NCBI RefSeq assembly: GCF_947487915.1 | Contig: NZ_CANKYH010000006.1 | Location: 240,199-304,198, forward strand | DNA from: an uncultured Serinicoccus sp. | GTDB taxonomy: Bacteria; Actinomycetota; Actinomycetes; Actinomycetales; Dermatophilaceae | Reading direction: 5' to 3' | DNA length: 64,000 nucleotides | Shown: positions 63,931 through 64,000 of the stretch, in pieces | Layout: each line of letters starts with the position of its first letter | Numbering within the stretch: the first letter of the stretch is position 1 | Translations under genes and position numbers: made by a program | Notes under the pieces: model-generated | Databases searched by the model: none | What the model was told of the DNA's origin: nothing | The model's input: the letters and a program-made list of their open reading frames with translations, nothing else

Positions 63931-63983
63931 GTGGACTTTGGGGGCAGACAGGAGTAGGTCTCTTGTCTGCACCCCGGGTCCAC
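63931..63983. terminator. Inverted repeat after the osmC-like gene
   Basis: gtggac...ggggcagaca pairs with tgtctgcacccc...gtccac, interrupted by small bulges, 10 nt after the stop of the osmC-like gene. It is a likely terminator; the window ends 17 nt later, so a larger element cannot be excluded. I see no gene after 63921. Confidence 0.45.
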
Positions 63984-64000
63984 CGGGTCACTGCCGGGCT

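Overview
The window is a high-GC (roughly 70-75 percent) actinobacterial chromosome segment. The gene content (bifunctional GlmU beside Prs, MazG beside enolase, a three-subunit Sdh with cytochrome b558, protein O-mannosyltransferase, SigE-type sigma factor, PspA without proteobacterial partners) and the near absence of A/T-ending codons point to Micrococcales, perhaps an Intrasporangiaceae/Ornithinimicrobiaceae relative. That placement is inference; no rRNA is present. Almost everything is chromosomal housekeeping. I see no prophage, integrase, transposase or CRISPR array.

Layout. 1-5.8 kb: 3' end of a thiolase, a DUF808 membrane protein, a Bax inhibitor-1 family protein divergent from a secreted M14 carboxypeptidase. 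5.8-6.9 kb: a tRNA with a UAA anticodon, a repeat element and a family-5 uracil-DNA glycosylase. 6.9-16.5 kb (minus strand): mfd, SurA-like lipoprotein, mazG, eno, ftsB-like, DUF501, ppx. 16.7-19.6 kb (plus): a TPM-domain protein and PspA. 19.6-20.3 kb: a non-coding block of minisatellites. 20.3-24.4 kb (minus): glmU-prs-rplY-pth. 24.5-26 kb: TetR and MarR regulators around tRNA-Gln. 26-32.6 kb (minus): metG, tatD, rsmA, ispE, ABC-F. 32.9-34.8 kb: SigE-family sigma factor with a membrane-anchored partner. 35-42 kb: DUF4126 protein, rsmI, sdhCAB, O-mannosyltransferase. 42-50 kb: TPR protein, a PH-domain pair, argF, tRNA-Ala, a membrane protein, GNAT, moaC, moeA, and divergent 5-formyl-THF cyclo-ligase. 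50-55 kb: penicillin-acylase-family protein, FmdB, SAF-domain protein, mscL. 55-64 kb: a large degenerate helicase-nuclease protein with a small coupled partner, MFS transporter, zinc finger, FUSC transporter, GyrI-like protein, a voltage-sensor-like membrane protein, tRNA-Arg, SRPBCC and OsmC proteins.

The order mscL, fmdB, cyclo-ligase, moeA, rimJ-like, pmt, rsmI, metG, tatD, rsmA, ispE, pth, rplY, prs, glmU, TetR, mfd, mazG, lipoprotein, eno, ftsB-like, DUF501, ppx matches the Mycobacterium tuberculosis Rv0985c-Rv1026 neighbourhood as I recall it, but galU and rpfB are missing here and sdhCAB is present.

Two genome-scale signals stand out. First, the heptamer GTATGCC (consensus GGTATGCCG) occurs 49 times by hand count on both strands, in five different codon registers and between genes; it accounts for most TAT codons and forces rare GCA and ATA codons. 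This looks like selection or mutation acting on DNA rather than protein. Second, many genes lack a Shine-Dalgarno site but have a TAnnnT hexamer 6-8 nt before the start codon, the signature of leaderless transcription; this decides several starts.
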